Source: Neoakkermansia glycaniphila (GTDB taxonomy: Bacteria > Verrucomicrobiota > Verrucomicrobiia > Verrucomicrobiales > Akkermansiaceae). Taken from it: a stretch of 35,218 nt of DNA. Shown in pieces: positions 22,733-31,240 of the stretch (positions within the stretch are counted from its first letter, which is position 1; each line of letters opens with the position of its first letter). Where the stretch lies: the NCBI RefSeq assembly GCF_001683795.1, contig NZ_LIGX01000001.1, forward strand, positions 147,686 to 182,903. The letters run 5' to 3'. Below the pieces are notes generated by a model. It was not told where the DNA came from, made no database searches, and was given only the letters and a program-made list of their open reading frames with translations. Both the position numbers and the translations under genes were made by a program.

Positions 22733-25700
22733 ATGAATGCCGATGAACAGCCGGACAATGTCCGCGTGACCAGTACTCTGATTTCCGCTTCGGCCGGAAC
22801 AGGGAAAACGTACCAGCTCTCCCTGCGTTTCATCTCCCTGCTGGCTCTCGGAGCCCAGCCGGAAGCCATGGCCGCCATCACCTTCACCCGCAAGGCGGCG
22901 GGGGAATTCGCCGATCGCATCCTGCGCGACCTCGCCGCTGGGGCGGATTCCCCGCAAGGTGCGGCATCCCTGAGGCTTCGTATTCTCGGCATGTGGCAGG
23001 GCAAGCCCGGTTTCCCGGGGCTGAGTCCGCTGGCAGATGAAAGCCGCCATCCGCTGACGCAGGAACGCTTTCGCCGTTTGTTGCGGCGCTTGATCGATGC
23101 TCTGGGCAGATTGCGCCTCAGCACCATCGACAGCCTTTTCGCCAGCCTCGTCCGCATGTCTTCTTTCGAGCTGGGGCTCAGCGATGTGCGCATGGTGGAC
23201 GAATCCGCCCGGGAGCAGGAGCGTGCGAATGCCCTCGAATTCCTGTACATGAGCTTTCAGGAGGATGAAGACTCCATGAATGAATTTCTGGACCGCTTCT
23301 CCGCAATGACGCAGGAAGGCGAACGCTCTGACATGGAAACGACGCTGCAAAATGTCGTCGCTTCCTATCATAGCGCCTACCTCGAAACGCCGGATCCTGA
23401 AGCATGGGGCAATCTGGAAGCCTTCGGCATCTCTCTCGAAGCTGCCGGCGAACCGTTGCCCGATACGTATTGGAAAGACAGGGCCGCCCTCATCGAAACC
23501 CTGCTGCCGCAGGCGAACATTGCCCGGAAAAATGTCATGAACGGCTATGAATCCGTTCTGCGCAAACTGCAAAGCGACTCATGGGATCTGAGCAGTATCA
23601 AAACGATCGAGCAGGACAGCGCGCTTCCCCACAGCGGCGAGGAAAACGAAGCATACCTGCGCCTCAAGGGAGTGGTACGCGAACTGATTGCCGCGACGGA
23701 GCGGGAAGCCATGCGGAAGGTGCGGGACAAATCACGCGCTCTGCCGCAAATCCTCGCCCGGTACGAAGAAGTGTACCGCGAACGCGTCCGCAGCCGCGGA
23801 CTGTACGACTTCGACGACATTACCCGTTCGCTGCCTGACGTGCTGGGGTCGAACGGGGCGCCGTCTGTTCTCGCCTACCGCATGGATGGCCGCATTCGGC
23901 ACTGGATGCTCGACGAATTTCAGGATACCTCCCTCGTGCAATGGAACGGCCTCCGCACCTTTCTTGAAGAAGTGGCGACCGATGCCGCGATGGGCGACAA
24001 CCGCAGTGCCTCGCGCAGCCTCTTCGTCGTCGGCGACGTCAAGCAAAGCATCTACGGCTGGCGCGGCGGCGAACCCCGCCTGTTCCGCGCCCTGCAGGCC
24101 GAATCCCCGTGGCAGGACGCCTTGCAGGCCTGCTCCATGGCGACCTCCTACCGCTCATCCTCCGTCGTGCTGGACTTCGTCAACGCCGTCTTCGGCTACA
24201 CCGGGGCAGAGAAACATCGGGCTGCCGAACCTGCGGCAGGCGGGCGCGAACGGCCGGGCTACCTCGAAGTGTACCGCCTGGCCAAAGGAAAGGCCGATGA
24301 AACCATGCTCATGGCATGCGAAACCGTGGGAGACATTCTGCGGAGCATGCCCTTGAAAACGAGTGGCATGAGCTGTGCCATCCTGCTGCGCAAAAAGTCC
24401 GAAGTGGATGCCATGTGCGGCTGGATACGCTCGAACCTGCCGGGCATTCATGTGGAATCCCTTGCCGAAACCAGTGTGGGCATCGACTCCCCGCTGGGCA
24501 TGACCCTGCTGCAACTCTTCCGCTGGCTGAGGCACCCCGGCAACGAATATGCGGTCGCACTCGTTGCACGTTCGCCGCTCGGCAAGACCGTCTTCGGGGA
24601 ACGCAACCGCAACGAGGCATGGACTTACTGGAACCGGCTGGCCGAAACGGAAGGCTGTGCCGCCGTCCTGCGCCATCTGCGCGACGGACTCGCCAACGGC
24701 GGCCCCGGATTGTTGTCGACCTACCACCGCGACCGCCTCGACATTTGGATGAACGATGCGGAAAGCTTCGACGTGCAGGGAGGTTCTCTCGAAGACTGGA
24801 TACGGCGCATGCAATCTCGCTCGCAAACGGCCAATCCGCCGAAAAGTTTTGTCCATGTAATGACCGTGCACAAATCCAAGGGCTTGGAATATGATGCCGT
24901 CATCCTGCCGTTGCTCGACAAGAAAGCCTTTGACGACCAGTCGCGGCTGGATTACTTCAAGGCGCTCGATTCTTCCGGCCGTATGAACGGTTTCCTCTTC
25001 GCTCCTCCCAAGGCTGTGCGCGAACGCTATCACCAGCTGCAGCCGTACATCGAAGAGTGGTCGGAAAAACAAAGGCAGGAAGGCAGAAACCTGCTCTATG
25101 TCGCCCTGACGCGGGCTGCCCACGCCAACTACATCATCGTACCCAATAAACCGTCTTCCGGAACATCCGGCGGAATGGTCCTTGCCGGAATCGAAGCTGC
25201 GACGGGCATGCCGCCTGAAAACGATGGGGCAAGCGTCGAACTGATTCATACCGCCGGAGACCGGGCATGGTATGCCGGACTTGCTTCCCCAGAAGAGGAA
25301 CCCGTGGAAGAGACGATTCGTCCGTTGCCGCCGCCCCCACGGCGTTACGAACGCCGCAGCCCCTCCATCCGGCCGGATGAAGATGAAATCGGCCGCCCTG
25401 CCGAAACGGCGGAGAATGCGGAAGAACGCCGCCGCATTTTGGAATTCGGCCATGAAGTGCATGCCGTCTTCGAACGTATCCTCTGGTGGAACCCCGTCGA
25501 AAAGCCGGAATGGGCGGCCAACCCGGCCACCGACGCCGAACGCCTCGTCCTGCAATGCATGGACGAACCGGCAATCGCCCGCTCATTTGCCGAAGAACCC
25601 GGTGCTATTGTCCTGAGGGAACAGAGGCTGGAAGCCATCGTTGGGCAAGAATGGATATCTTCCGTCATCGACAGGCTCATCATCCATCCGGACAAAACCG

Positions 25701-25882
25701 CAACCGTCATTGACTACAAAACGAACCGCAATGCTTCTGAACAGGAATTGAGGAATCGTTATGCGGAACAAATGGGCCTGTACCGGAAACTGGTTGCCAT
25801 GGCTTTGCAACTGCCGGGCGGCGAAAGCGGCGTTTCGGCATTCCTCCTCTCCACGGACTTGAAACGGCTGATTCCGATGTAA
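22733..25882 (+). CDS. addA: AddA-like helicase-nuclease (UvrD-type helicase plus RecB nuclease)
   Basis: A 1049-residue protein. Helicase motifs appear in order: Walker A SASAGTGKT (residues 18-26), ITFTRKAA, Walker B LDEFQDTS, GDVKQSIYGWRGGE, VMTVHKSKGLEYDAVILP and LLYVALTRAA. The C-terminus carries a second PD-(D/E)XK nuclease: EFGHEVHAVFERI, then VIDYKTNRN (Asp994, Lys996) and the YAEQMGLYRKLV QxxxY motif. Superfamily 1A 3'-5' translocation and end resection are expected. It follows addB by six bases. The length is at the short end for AddA, but both domains are complete. No terminator is visible after it. Confidence 0.9.
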   Translation: MNADEQPDNVRVTSTLISASAGTGKTYQLSLRFISLLALGAQPEAMAAITFTRKAAGEFADRILRDLAAGADSPQGAASLRLRILGMWQGKPGFPGLSPLADESRHPLTQERFRRLLRRLIDALGRLRLSTIDSLFASLVRMSSFELGLSDVRMVDESAREQERANALEFLYMSFQEDEDSMNEFLDRFSAMTQEGERSDMETTLQNVVASYHSAYLETPDPEAWGNLEAFGISLEAAGEPLPDTYWKDRAALIETLLPQANIARKNVMNGYESVLRKLQSDSWDLSSIKTIEQDSALPHSGEENEAYLRLKGVVRELIAATEREAMRKVRDKSRALPQILARYEEVYRERVRSRGLYDFDDITRSLPDVLGSNGAPSVLAYRMDGRIRHWMLDEFQDTSLVQWNGLRTFLEEVATDAAMGDNRSASRSLFVVGDVKQSIYGWRGGEPRLFRALQAESPWQDALQACSMATSYRSSSVVLDFVNAVFGYTGAEKHRAAEPAAGGRERPGYLEVYRLAKGKADETMLMACETVGDILRSMPLKTSGMSCAILLRKKSEVDAMCGWIRSNLPGIHVESLAETSVGIDSPLGMTLLQLFRWLRHPGNEYAVALVARSPLGKTVFGERNRNEAWTYWNRLAETEGCAAVLRHLRDGLANGGPGLLSTYHRDRLDIWMNDAESFDVQGGSLEDWIRRMQSRSQTANPPKSFVHVMTVHKSKGLEYDAVILPLLDKKAFDDQSRLDYFKALDSSGRMNGFLFAPPKAVRERYHQLQPYIEEWSEKQRQEGRNLLYVALTRAAHANYIIVPNKPSSGTSGGMVLAGIEAATGMPPENDGASVELIHTAGDRAWYAGLASPEEEPVEETIRPLPPPPRRYERRSPSIRPDEDEIGRPAETAENAEERRRILEFGHEVHAVFERILWWNPVEKPEWAANPATDAERLVLQCMDEPAIARSFAEEPGAIVLREQRLEAIVGQEWISSVIDRLIIHPDKTATVIDYKTNRNASEQELRNRYAEQMGLYRKLVAMALQLPGGESGVSAFLLSTDLKRLIPM

Positions 25883-25937
25883 CCGGAAAACAAGGCGGAG
25901 CAGGGCACGTGGCGCGGCGCAACGCATCCGAATACGC

Positions 25938-25966
25938 TTGACACCGTAGGGAGGCCGGGGTACCCT
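25938..25966 (+). promoter_or_regulatory. Promoter for the 25974 gene, near-leaderless
   Basis: TTGACA at 25938-25943, exactly 17 bases, then TACCCT at 25961-25966. The ATG is only seven bases further, so transcription would begin about at the start codon. Confidence 0.5.
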
Positions 25967-25973
25967 GTCGCGC

Positions 25974-26678
25974 ATGAAACCGAGCTGTGCGTTGAGCGTA
26001 CTTGCCCTGTTGAGCGTGGCCCCTGTGGCGCACGCCGTGGATGTCGTCATGAGCGGAGGACCGGCCTTGTCTTCAAAAGAAAACCTGCGTGAAAAAGGTG
26101 TCGCCCATGACAAATGGTGGGCCAACTTCATTCGGGCGGCCACCGTCCGGATTGCCTTGATTCAGGCGAAAAATCCGGATGCGAAAATCACATGGATCGT
26201 TTACCGCACCGGCTACGAACGCCGCGGCAAGGAAGACGGTAAACCCTATGTACAGTGGATCAATGACCTGGCGAAAAAATACAAAGTCAAACTCGTCTGG
26301 GTCAGCAGTGGAGAAGGCGCCATCAAAGCCCTCAACAACGCGCCGCGCGGCGGAGAGAAAGTGGATTCTTTCTACTACTTCGGCCACTCCAACCTCTACG
26401 CTTTCATGCTCGACTACGGCAACGACATTCAGGCAGCCTCGACCGCGTGGATTCATGAGTCCGAACTCGGACAGATCGATCGCAACATCTTTGCGCCGAA
26501 TGCGGACTGCTGGAGCTTCGGTTGCTACACCGGCATGAGCATGTCCTACTGGTGGAAACAGACCCTCGGCCTGCCGCTGAACGGCAATCTGGATTCGACC
26601 CAGTACGGCCCCGTTTCCAACGGCTACCTGCCGAAAGGAAACGGCAGATGGGTCAAAGGCGACCGGTACGGAGGCTGA
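25974..26678 (+). CDS. Secreted protein with clan-CD-like His/Cys pair (caspase/gingipain-like), tentative
   Basis: A 234-residue protein with a signal peptide cut after AHA (residue 21). FYYFGHSN places His138 at the end of a hydrophobic strand, and CWSFGCYTG places Cys184 at the end of another, 46 residues later. This is the order and spacing of the catalytic dyad in clan CD cysteine peptidases (caspases, gingipains), although the usual AC is GC here. The N-terminal WIVYRTGY segment would be an earlier strand of the same Rossmann-like core. A peptidase role is a motif-level inference. The gene has its own promoter and is followed by a hairpin. Confidence 0.6.
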   Translation: MKPSCALSVLALLSVAPVAHAVDVVMSGGPALSSKENLREKGVAHDKWWANFIRAATVRIALIQAKNPDAKITWIVYRTGYERRGKEDGKPYVQWINDLAKKYKVKLVWVSSGEGAIKALNNAPRGGEKVDSFYYFGHSNLYAFMLDYGNDIQAASTAWIHESELGQIDRNIFAPNADCWSFGCYTGMSMSYWWKQTLGLPLNGNLDSTQYGPVSNGYLPKGNGRWVKGDRYGG

Positions 26679-26680
26679 AC

Positions 26681-26701
26681 AGGAAAAAACGGCTTTTTCC
26701 T
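26681..26701 (+). terminator. Hairpin after the 25974 gene
   Basis: AGGAAAAA and TTTTTCCT form an 8-bp stem around ACGGC, starting two bases after the stop; the T-run is inside the stem. Confidence 0.5.
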
Positions 26702-26721
26702 CGGCATGGGATAAAAAAAAC

Positions 26722-26750
26722 TTGTCGAATGCAGGTAAAGCGCGTATAAA
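26722..26750 (+). promoter_or_regulatory. Promoter of tRNA-Ala
   Basis: TTGTCG at 26722-26727, a 17-base spacer and TATAAA at 26745-26750, 18 bases before the tRNA 5' end. Confidence 0.6.
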
Positions 26751-26768
26751 ATCTTCACCACTTTATGT

Positions 26769-26844
26769 GGGGCATTAGCTCAGTTGGTAGAGCGCTTCGT
26801 TCGCAATGAAGAGGTCAGGAGTTCGAGCCTCCTATGCTCCACCA
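26769..26844 (+). tRNA. tRNA-Ala (anticodon CGC)
   Basis: A 76-base cloverleaf including an encoded CCA end. The acceptor stem GGGGCAT pairs with ATGCTCC and contains the G3-U70 pair that identifies alanine tRNAs. The anticodon loop TTCGCAA carries CGC, reading GCG codons. D-arm GCTC/GAGC and T-arm with GTTCGAG are regular. Prophage sequence starts just downstream, so the 3' end of this gene is a likely attachment site. Confidence 0.95.
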
Positions 26845-26851
26845 GATTTCC

Positions 26852-26889
26852 AACGCCGCAAGTAATTGATTATCAATTCTTGCGGCGTT
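26852..26889. repeat. Large inverted repeat just after the tRNA
   Basis: AACGCCGCAAG (26852-26862) pairs with CTTGCGGCGTT (26879-26889). Inside, AATTGAT and ATCAATT pair as well, with one unpaired T outside and one at the centre. It may terminate the tRNA transcript, or belong to the phage attachment region. Confidence 0.6.
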
Positions 26890-27060
26890 CTGGTATCCGG
26901 ATTATGCACCACAAAATGCGACACACGCTGTCCGAATTACGTCCGTTTTCTGATGGATTTGTATGACACAAACAGCCCGGGATTCCGGGGTTTAGAGGAA
27001 ACGAAGAGCCGCAAAAACGGTGTTTGAGAGGCTTTGAAAGGGGAGGGATGGCATGAAAAC

Positions 27061-27089
27061 GCCCTTTCCCGCCAACAACAGGAAAGGGC
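27061..27089 (-). terminator. Terminator of the prophage operon
   Basis: GCCCTTTCC and GGAAAGGGC form a 9-bp stem with an 11-base loop, 25 bases after the scaffold gene stop. On the minus strand GTTTTC follows, a short T-run. Confidence 0.55.
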
Positions 27090-27113
27090 CGCATACATCC
27101 CCGCAGCACGCCG

Positions 27114-27905
27114 TCAGTCCGAAGGCGGCAGCCCGACGAGCCGGTTGTACTCGGCATTCACCTCGCGATGCCGGGCATGGCTCGTATCGTGCATCGCCTC
27201 GAAATCCGGGTCGGCGGGATCGGTCAGCATCCGGTGGGCCTTCTCCGGATTGGACTGCGGAGTCGTCTTCGGCCCGCTCACCAGCGGCTTCTCGCCGGTG
27301 GCCTGCATCAGGGCGTGGAGCAGGCGGTACCCCTTCGGACTTTGCAGCGGGGCCATATCCTCCGGCGTCAGACCGGACTTCGCCATGATCTTGCCGGAAA
27401 ACCGCTTCACCGCCTGCATATTCACCTGAAAATCCTTTCCCCAGTCGTCGCGCAGCTCCTGCGTGGAAGCGGCGATATTCCGCTGCTCCGCCTCCTGCAT
27501 GGCCGAGATGACGCCGGAGACATACTTCCCGGCAGCCTTGCCATCCAGCCCGGAAGCCTGCGCCTGTTCCGTCAGAAGAGACTTGAACTCCTCCGTCGCC
27601 TCGAAATCCTCCGGCAATTCAAGCACATAGGGCGCCTCCTCCTCGGCAGCCTCCTCTTCAGGAGAAACCTCATCTCCATCCCCTTCCTCTTCCGGGGCAG
27701 CCGCCGCCAGCGAAAAATCCACCTCCTCGCCCTTCGGCACAGCGGCGGGCGGTGTTGCCAATTCACCAGCCGGAGCCGCCGCCTTTGCGGGCATCCCTCC
27801 GGTTTCAGTTACTGCCGGAGCAGCATCCTTGCCCCCCTCGTCGGGAAACTCTTCTACTTCCGCGCGGCAAAGGCGCGTGTACGGATTGTGTAATGCGATA
27901 TTCAT
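27114..27905 (-). CDS. Phage scaffold / capsid-assembly-like protein
   Basis: I use the ATG at 27905; the longer frame upstream is a shadow of the neighbouring gene. The 263-residue product has a low-complexity acidic Ala/Pro/Glu region (residues ~20-95), then a helical part with VLELPEDFEATEEFKSLL, LRDDWGKDFQVNMQAV and a C-terminus DPDFEAMHDTSHARHREVNAEYNRL. Acidic disordered start plus helical end and position beside the portal gene fit podovirus scaffolding proteins. It is the last gene of the operon; a major capsid gene would be expected next but a terminator and the tRNA boundary follow instead. Confidence 0.6.
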   Translation of the reverse strand: MNIALHNPYTRLCRAEVEEFPDEGGKDAAPAVTETGGMPAKAAAPAGELATPPAAVPKGEEVDFSLAAAAPEEEGDGDEVSPEEEAAEEEAPYVLELPEDFEATEEFKSLLTEQAQASGLDGKAAGKYVSGVISAMQEAEQRNIAASTQELRDDWGKDFQVNMQAVKRFSGKIMAKSGLTPEDMAPLQSPKGYRLLHALMQATGEKPLVSGPKTTPQSNPEKAHRMLTDPADPDFEAMHDTSHARHREVNAEYNRLVGLPPSD

Positions 27906-27909
27906 GTTC

Positions 27910-28206
27910 TTATTCTTCCTGTTCTGTCGTTGGTTGTTTATTGTTCCTGTACTGCGCGATCTCATGCCGGAGCCAGAGCACCACCTCCCGTTGCCCGTCG
28001 CGCAACGCGGCGGCGATGGGATCGGGGGCGATGCGATGGCCGGTAGCCGGATCGCGCGTCTGGTAGCACGGGAGATTCGTCTCGAACTCCGCCTCCAGGT
28101 ACGCCAGCGTCTCCTCGTCGATATGGGCGGCGAGGTGTTCGCGGCGTTGCGCGATGCGGAGCCTGTAGGCCCGTTCGAGATCATCGGTATCCTGTATCGT
28201 ATTCAT
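27910..28206 (-). CDS. Small phage protein of unknown function
   Basis: A 98-residue, charged, helical protein between the portal and scaffold genes, four bases before the scaffold start. It ends in a polar tail (KQPTTEQEE). No family is recognised. Confidence 0.55.
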   Translation of the reverse strand: MNTIQDTDDLERAYRLRIAQRREHLAAHIDEETLAYLEAEFETNLPCYQTRDPATGHRIAPDPIAAALRDGQREVVLWLRHEIAQYRNNKQPTTEQEE

Positions 28207-28230
28207 ATGGATGGTCTGTCAAAAACTGTC

Positions 28231-29916
28231 TTAAAAAGAAAGCTGCCCCTGCGGCGGCATCGCGGCCAGATCCTTCTGCGCGGCGGCTGCATCCCGCGCC
28301 CCCTGCGTCGCCTGAAGCTTCCGCTGCATGTCGGCAGCCTCCTTCTTCTGCGCGTCCAGCTCCCGGAGCTGGGCCTCCGTCCGGCGGCACTCTGTCGGCG
28401 AGCCCGTCCGCTCGTACAAAAACTTCGCAAACTTCCGGGGCTCCACATACTCGATCATCGCCGTATCCCCCGTCGCCTGCGTATAGGTGAGCGCCACCTG
28501 CATGAAATACTCGATGCCGCTCTGCTGCGCGCGGGCGATCGCCTGCGAAATATGCCCCAGATACTCCACGGCGGGCAGCTCGATCTCGAAATTCTCGCTC
28601 CCGCCCATATCCGGCACCTTCAGCTCGTCCGGCACCTCGTCCATGGCAAACCTCCCCAGCCGGAACAGCACCGAAAAAATGCGGTGAATCAGCACATTGC
28701 AGTCCGAAATAAACAACGTAAACGAAGGCGAAAACGCCAGAATCTTCTCCCCCTGCCGGGCATTCACCTCCGTCGCCGTCATCTGCCTCTCGATCTCGGC
28801 CAGCGGCATCAGCATATCCACGAAAAACGCCTCCCGGATCTTCCTCTCCTTCTCGTCGATGCGATCCTTCCCCACATCGTACCTGCCGGACGACGCCCAC
28901 TCGCGCGGCATCTTCAGCTCGGCAGCCGCCGCCTTGACCGTCGTAATCCCCCCGGCCCGCAAATCGACCTCCCCCACCTGATCCGCAAGCTGCAAAATGC
29001 GGGGAAACGCCGCCACCTCGCCCAGCACATCCATCACGCGCTCCAGCTTCAGCGTCGCCGCGATCTCCTCCTTCACATCCAGCCCCGGCCCATACCCGAA
29101 CGGCCCCTCGCCGTTCCGCAGGAAACGCGTCACCAGATACGGAAACTCATTATACCCGTCCTCCTTCAGCACCTTCTTCTCCGCATCCCACGCCATATAC
29201 ACGGACGCCCACTTCATCCTCCGCGACTGGAGCGCATCATGCCCGAACTCATAGCGCGTGCGCGGCATCACCAGATGCACGAACTCGAACTTCGCCGTAT
29301 AGCGCGACTTCGGCTCGTCCCAGGCCTCCCGGATGCGCTCCGGCAGCTTCCTGTAGCCGAACTGCTGCACCGCCTGATGCGGAGACAGCCGGAACGACCG
29401 AGCCAGCGTATCCACCAGCCCCTCCGCCCCCTCGGCAATCCCGTAGGTCCCCGTCGGAATATGCCGGAAATTCAGCTTCCCCGCAGGCGTCGCCTCGCAG
29501 AACAGGCATCCCGTCCCCGTCAGGCACCTGTCCAGAAAACACTCGTGCAGCTCCGTGTAGAAATTGGAACGCCCGATCTCGCCGAAAATCGTCTCCGTCG
29601 CCTCGGCGAACCACTCGTCATGCCGGGCGGACTTCTTCTTCCCCTTCAGCCCCGACTTGATGGCAAACCACTGCTGCCCCGTCGGCGTGATATACATGAT
29701 ATGCGCCCCCGTCAGCACCCGCAGGGCCTTGATCGCCGCCGTCGAGTGCATCCGCTTCCGGCTGGAGGCCTGCCGCTCCTCATGGTTGGCCCCGGCCTGC
29801 GTACGCGGCATGATGTGGCGGCGCAGCCAGTCCCAGTCCCCGGCATTGTTGCGCATCTCCGCCAGCAGAGCCTCGGCAGTGCTGGCGTAATCCTCGGCTG
29901 AATGTGCATAACCCAT
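28231..29916 (-). CDS. Phage portal (head-tail connector), podovirus type
   Basis: A 561-residue protein, normal length for T7-like head-tail connectors. Typical features are an N-terminal WDWLRRHIMPRTQAG region, the central GYGPGLDVKEEIAATLKLERV segment, and MTATEVNARQGEKILAFSP followed by a helical stretch ending in a glutamine-rich tail. Twelve such subunits form the portal vertex through which DNA is packaged. It shows that the prophage relates to short-tailed phages. The 5' leader (29917-29960) shares a 13-base motif with another prophage leader. Confidence 0.85.
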   Translation of the reverse strand: MGYAHSAEDYASTAEALLAEMRNNAGDWDWLRRHIMPRTQAGANHEERQASSRKRMHSTAAIKALRVLTGAHIMYITPTGQQWFAIKSGLKGKKKSARHDEWFAEATETIFGEIGRSNFYTELHECFLDRCLTGTGCLFCEATPAGKLNFRHIPTGTYGIAEGAEGLVDTLARSFRLSPHQAVQQFGYRKLPERIREAWDEPKSRYTAKFEFVHLVMPRTRYEFGHDALQSRRMKWASVYMAWDAEKKVLKEDGYNEFPYLVTRFLRNGEGPFGYGPGLDVKEEIAATLKLERVMDVLGEVAAFPRILQLADQVGEVDLRAGGITTVKAAAAELKMPREWASSGRYDVGKDRIDEKERKIREAFFVDMLMPLAEIERQMTATEVNARQGEKILAFSPSFTLFISDCNVLIHRIFSVLFRLGRFAMDEVPDELKVPDMGGSENFEIELPAVEYLGHISQAIARAQQSGIEYFMQVALTYTQATGDTAMIEYVEPRKFAKFLYERTGSPTECRRTEAQLRELDAQKKEAADMQRKLQATQGARDAAAAQKDLAAMPPQGQLSF

Positions 29917-29942
29917 AATCTTGAATAGTTAAAAAGGAAGAG

Positions 29943-29955
29943 TGAACAGGTAATA
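29943..29955 (-). repeat. Prophage leader motif, copy 1
   Basis: TATTACCTGTTCA on the minus strand, in the leader of the portal gene; an identical 13-mer occurs at 31253-31265. Confidence 0.6.
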
Positions 29956-30021
29956 GTTCAAAGGAAAAAACGAACAGTCACAAAGAAAACGGCAACGAAA
30001 CTCCCTTCCTGTCCCGCTGCC

Positions 30022-30315
30022 TCACCCCAGCGTCCTCCGCCCGCCGAGCAGGGAAGCGGCAGCGGAGCCCGGCGTATTCACCGTCCTGCTCAGGGAGGCC
30101 CGCCTCCGGGCGGCGGAGTTCACATTCTGCTCGCTCTGCTCGGCGGACTCCTGCCGCTGCGCGGCCACAGCGGAAGCCTGCACCACGGGCTGCTTCTCCA
30201 TGGCCGCCGCCATCGCATTCGCGGCGCGCACCTGCTCCTTCGCCGCCTTCCGCTGCTGGTAGGAAGACCCCAGCGTCACCACATCCATGATCGCATTGCC
30301 GATACTCGAACCCAT
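30022..30315 (-). CDS. Small virion-associated protein
   Basis: A 97-residue protein with an alanine/glutamine-rich helix in the middle and a C-terminus RTVNTPGSAAASLLGGRRTLG. Small proteins ending in a similar glycine/leucine-rich R(K/R)TLxG motif are commonly encoded next to podovirus connectors. The role in the virion is inferred. Confidence 0.55.
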   Translation of the reverse strand: MGSSIGNAIMDVVTLGSSYQQRKAAKEQVRAANAMAAAMEKQPVVQASAVAAQRQESAEQSEQNVNSAARRRASLSRTVNTPGSAAASLLGGRRTLG

Positions 30316-30322
30316 GATCTCG

Positions 30323-30358
30323 AAAAGTTAATAATTAATAGTTAATAGGTAACAAGTA
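30323..30358 (-). repeat. Prophage leader motif, copy 2 (diverged)
   Basis: The leader of the 30022-30315 gene holds AAAAGTTAATAAT (plus strand), identical to 31241-31253, followed by several TTAATAG-type units and GGTAACAAGTAAC related to the other leaders. Confidence 0.45.
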
Positions 30359-30413
30359 ACAGAGAAAAAGGAAAAGGAGTCAAAAACAGCCTCCCGCCCC
30401 GGACGACATCCCC

Positions 30414-31001
30414 TCAACAAAGCGTGAGCGCAAAATCCCGCGCCTCATCCGTCCGGCGCAGCCACCCGCGCCCGAACTCCGGGAACTGCTTGCAGGCCAG
30501 ATAAAACGCCTTGCGCCGGTCCCGCAGGCAGGTCAGAAAATCCCTCTCTTTACCATGCAGCAGGCGGCGGCGCAACGCCGAACGCGTCGCATCCCCCACG
30601 CTACCGTCCACCGCCAGAGCCGGACTCGCCCCCTCGTCATTCAGAGCGCGTTGCAGGACCTTGGCCGTATTCGTCCCCCCGGAATTGAAACAATGATCCC
30701 GGAGGAAAAACTCCGTCGCCGGATACGCCGCACTGCCGATCCACGACCGCACAGACCGCGTATCCGTCCACACATACTCCAGACAGGCATCCCACGCCTC
30801 CTTCCGCCTCCCCTCATCCAGCAACGCCTTGATGCGGCGGAAGGCGGAAGGCTCAATCCCGTCGCAAATCCCGCACACCTCCCACCTGCCGCCCTTGTCG
30901 GCAGCGGGCTGCCTGCGCACCTTCAGCGATTCCGGTCCGGTCGCCCGCTCATCCTCGAAGAGCAGAATCCTGGCGGCCATGCGTTGTTCCAGCGCATTCA
31001 T
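30414..31001 (-). CDS. Phage endolysin, GH108-like muramidase with peptidoglycan-binding domain
   Basis: A 195-residue protein. Residues 1-95 resemble GH108 lysozymes (phage N4-type N-acetylmuramidases), where the catalytic Glu follows an IL-rich helix; here the equivalent region is RILLFEDERATG, with Glu16 or Glu18 as candidates in place of the usual EGGY. The C-terminal half matches the associated PG_binding_3 domain: ATEFFLRDHCFNSGG, VLQRALN, VDGSVGDATRSAL, and the final FGRGWLRRTDEARDFAL. It would cut cell-wall glycan at lysis. Its ATG overlaps the stop of the upstream membrane-protein gene, a lysis-cassette layout. The changed active-site motif makes activity less certain. Confidence 0.75.
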   Translation of the reverse strand: MNALEQRMAARILLFEDERATGPESLKVRRQPAADKGGRWEVCGICDGIEPSAFRRIKALLDEGRRKEAWDACLEYVWTDTRSVRSWIGSAAYPATEFFLRDHCFNSGGTNTAKVLQRALNDEGASPALAVDGSVGDATRSALRRRLLHGKERDFLTCLRDRRKAFYLACKQFPEFGRGWLRRTDEARDFALTLC

Positions 31002-31237
31002 CGGTCATGCTTCAGGTTCGAGATTTCCGCCTTCAGCTCCGTCAGCACCCGCACCGTCTCGATCTGCGTACGCGTCTGCTCCGTGATGAAACTCCGCATA
31101 TCGGTATAGAGCACGTAAAGCCCGGCGAGCATCACCGCGATCAACAGCGCGAACACGCCCTCCTTCGTCGCAAAAACGACCCTCAGCGTATTCACCAGCC
31201 TCAAAAACCAGTCGTAGGGTTTACACATGATATTCAA
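30998..31237 (-). CDS. Small membrane protein, possible holin
   Basis: A 79-residue protein with one transmembrane helix (GVFALLIAVMLAGLYVLY, about residues 27-44) and a charged helical C-terminus with TRTQIETVRVLTELKAEISNL, probably a coiled coil. The stop overlaps the endolysin start. Position and topology fit a holin or spanin-like lysis protein. Confidence 0.6.
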   Translation of the reverse strand: MNIMCKPYDWFLRLVNTLRVVFATKEGVFALLIAVMLAGLYVLYTDMRSFITEQTRTQIETVRVLTELKAEISNLKHDR

Positions 31238-31240
31238 GTG

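Noticed and set aside
19556..23572. Very long minus-strand open frame (over 1300 codons) opposite addB and addA
   Set aside because: It is antisense to two proteins with complete sets of helicase and nuclease motifs; the product has low-complexity His/Arg/Gln composition typical of a GC-rich shadow frame.
27829..29901. 690-codon plus-strand frame opposite the portal gene
   Set aside because: Arginine/leucine/histidine-rich shadow of the portal and its neighbours, with no domain; the minus strand encodes recognisable phage proteins.
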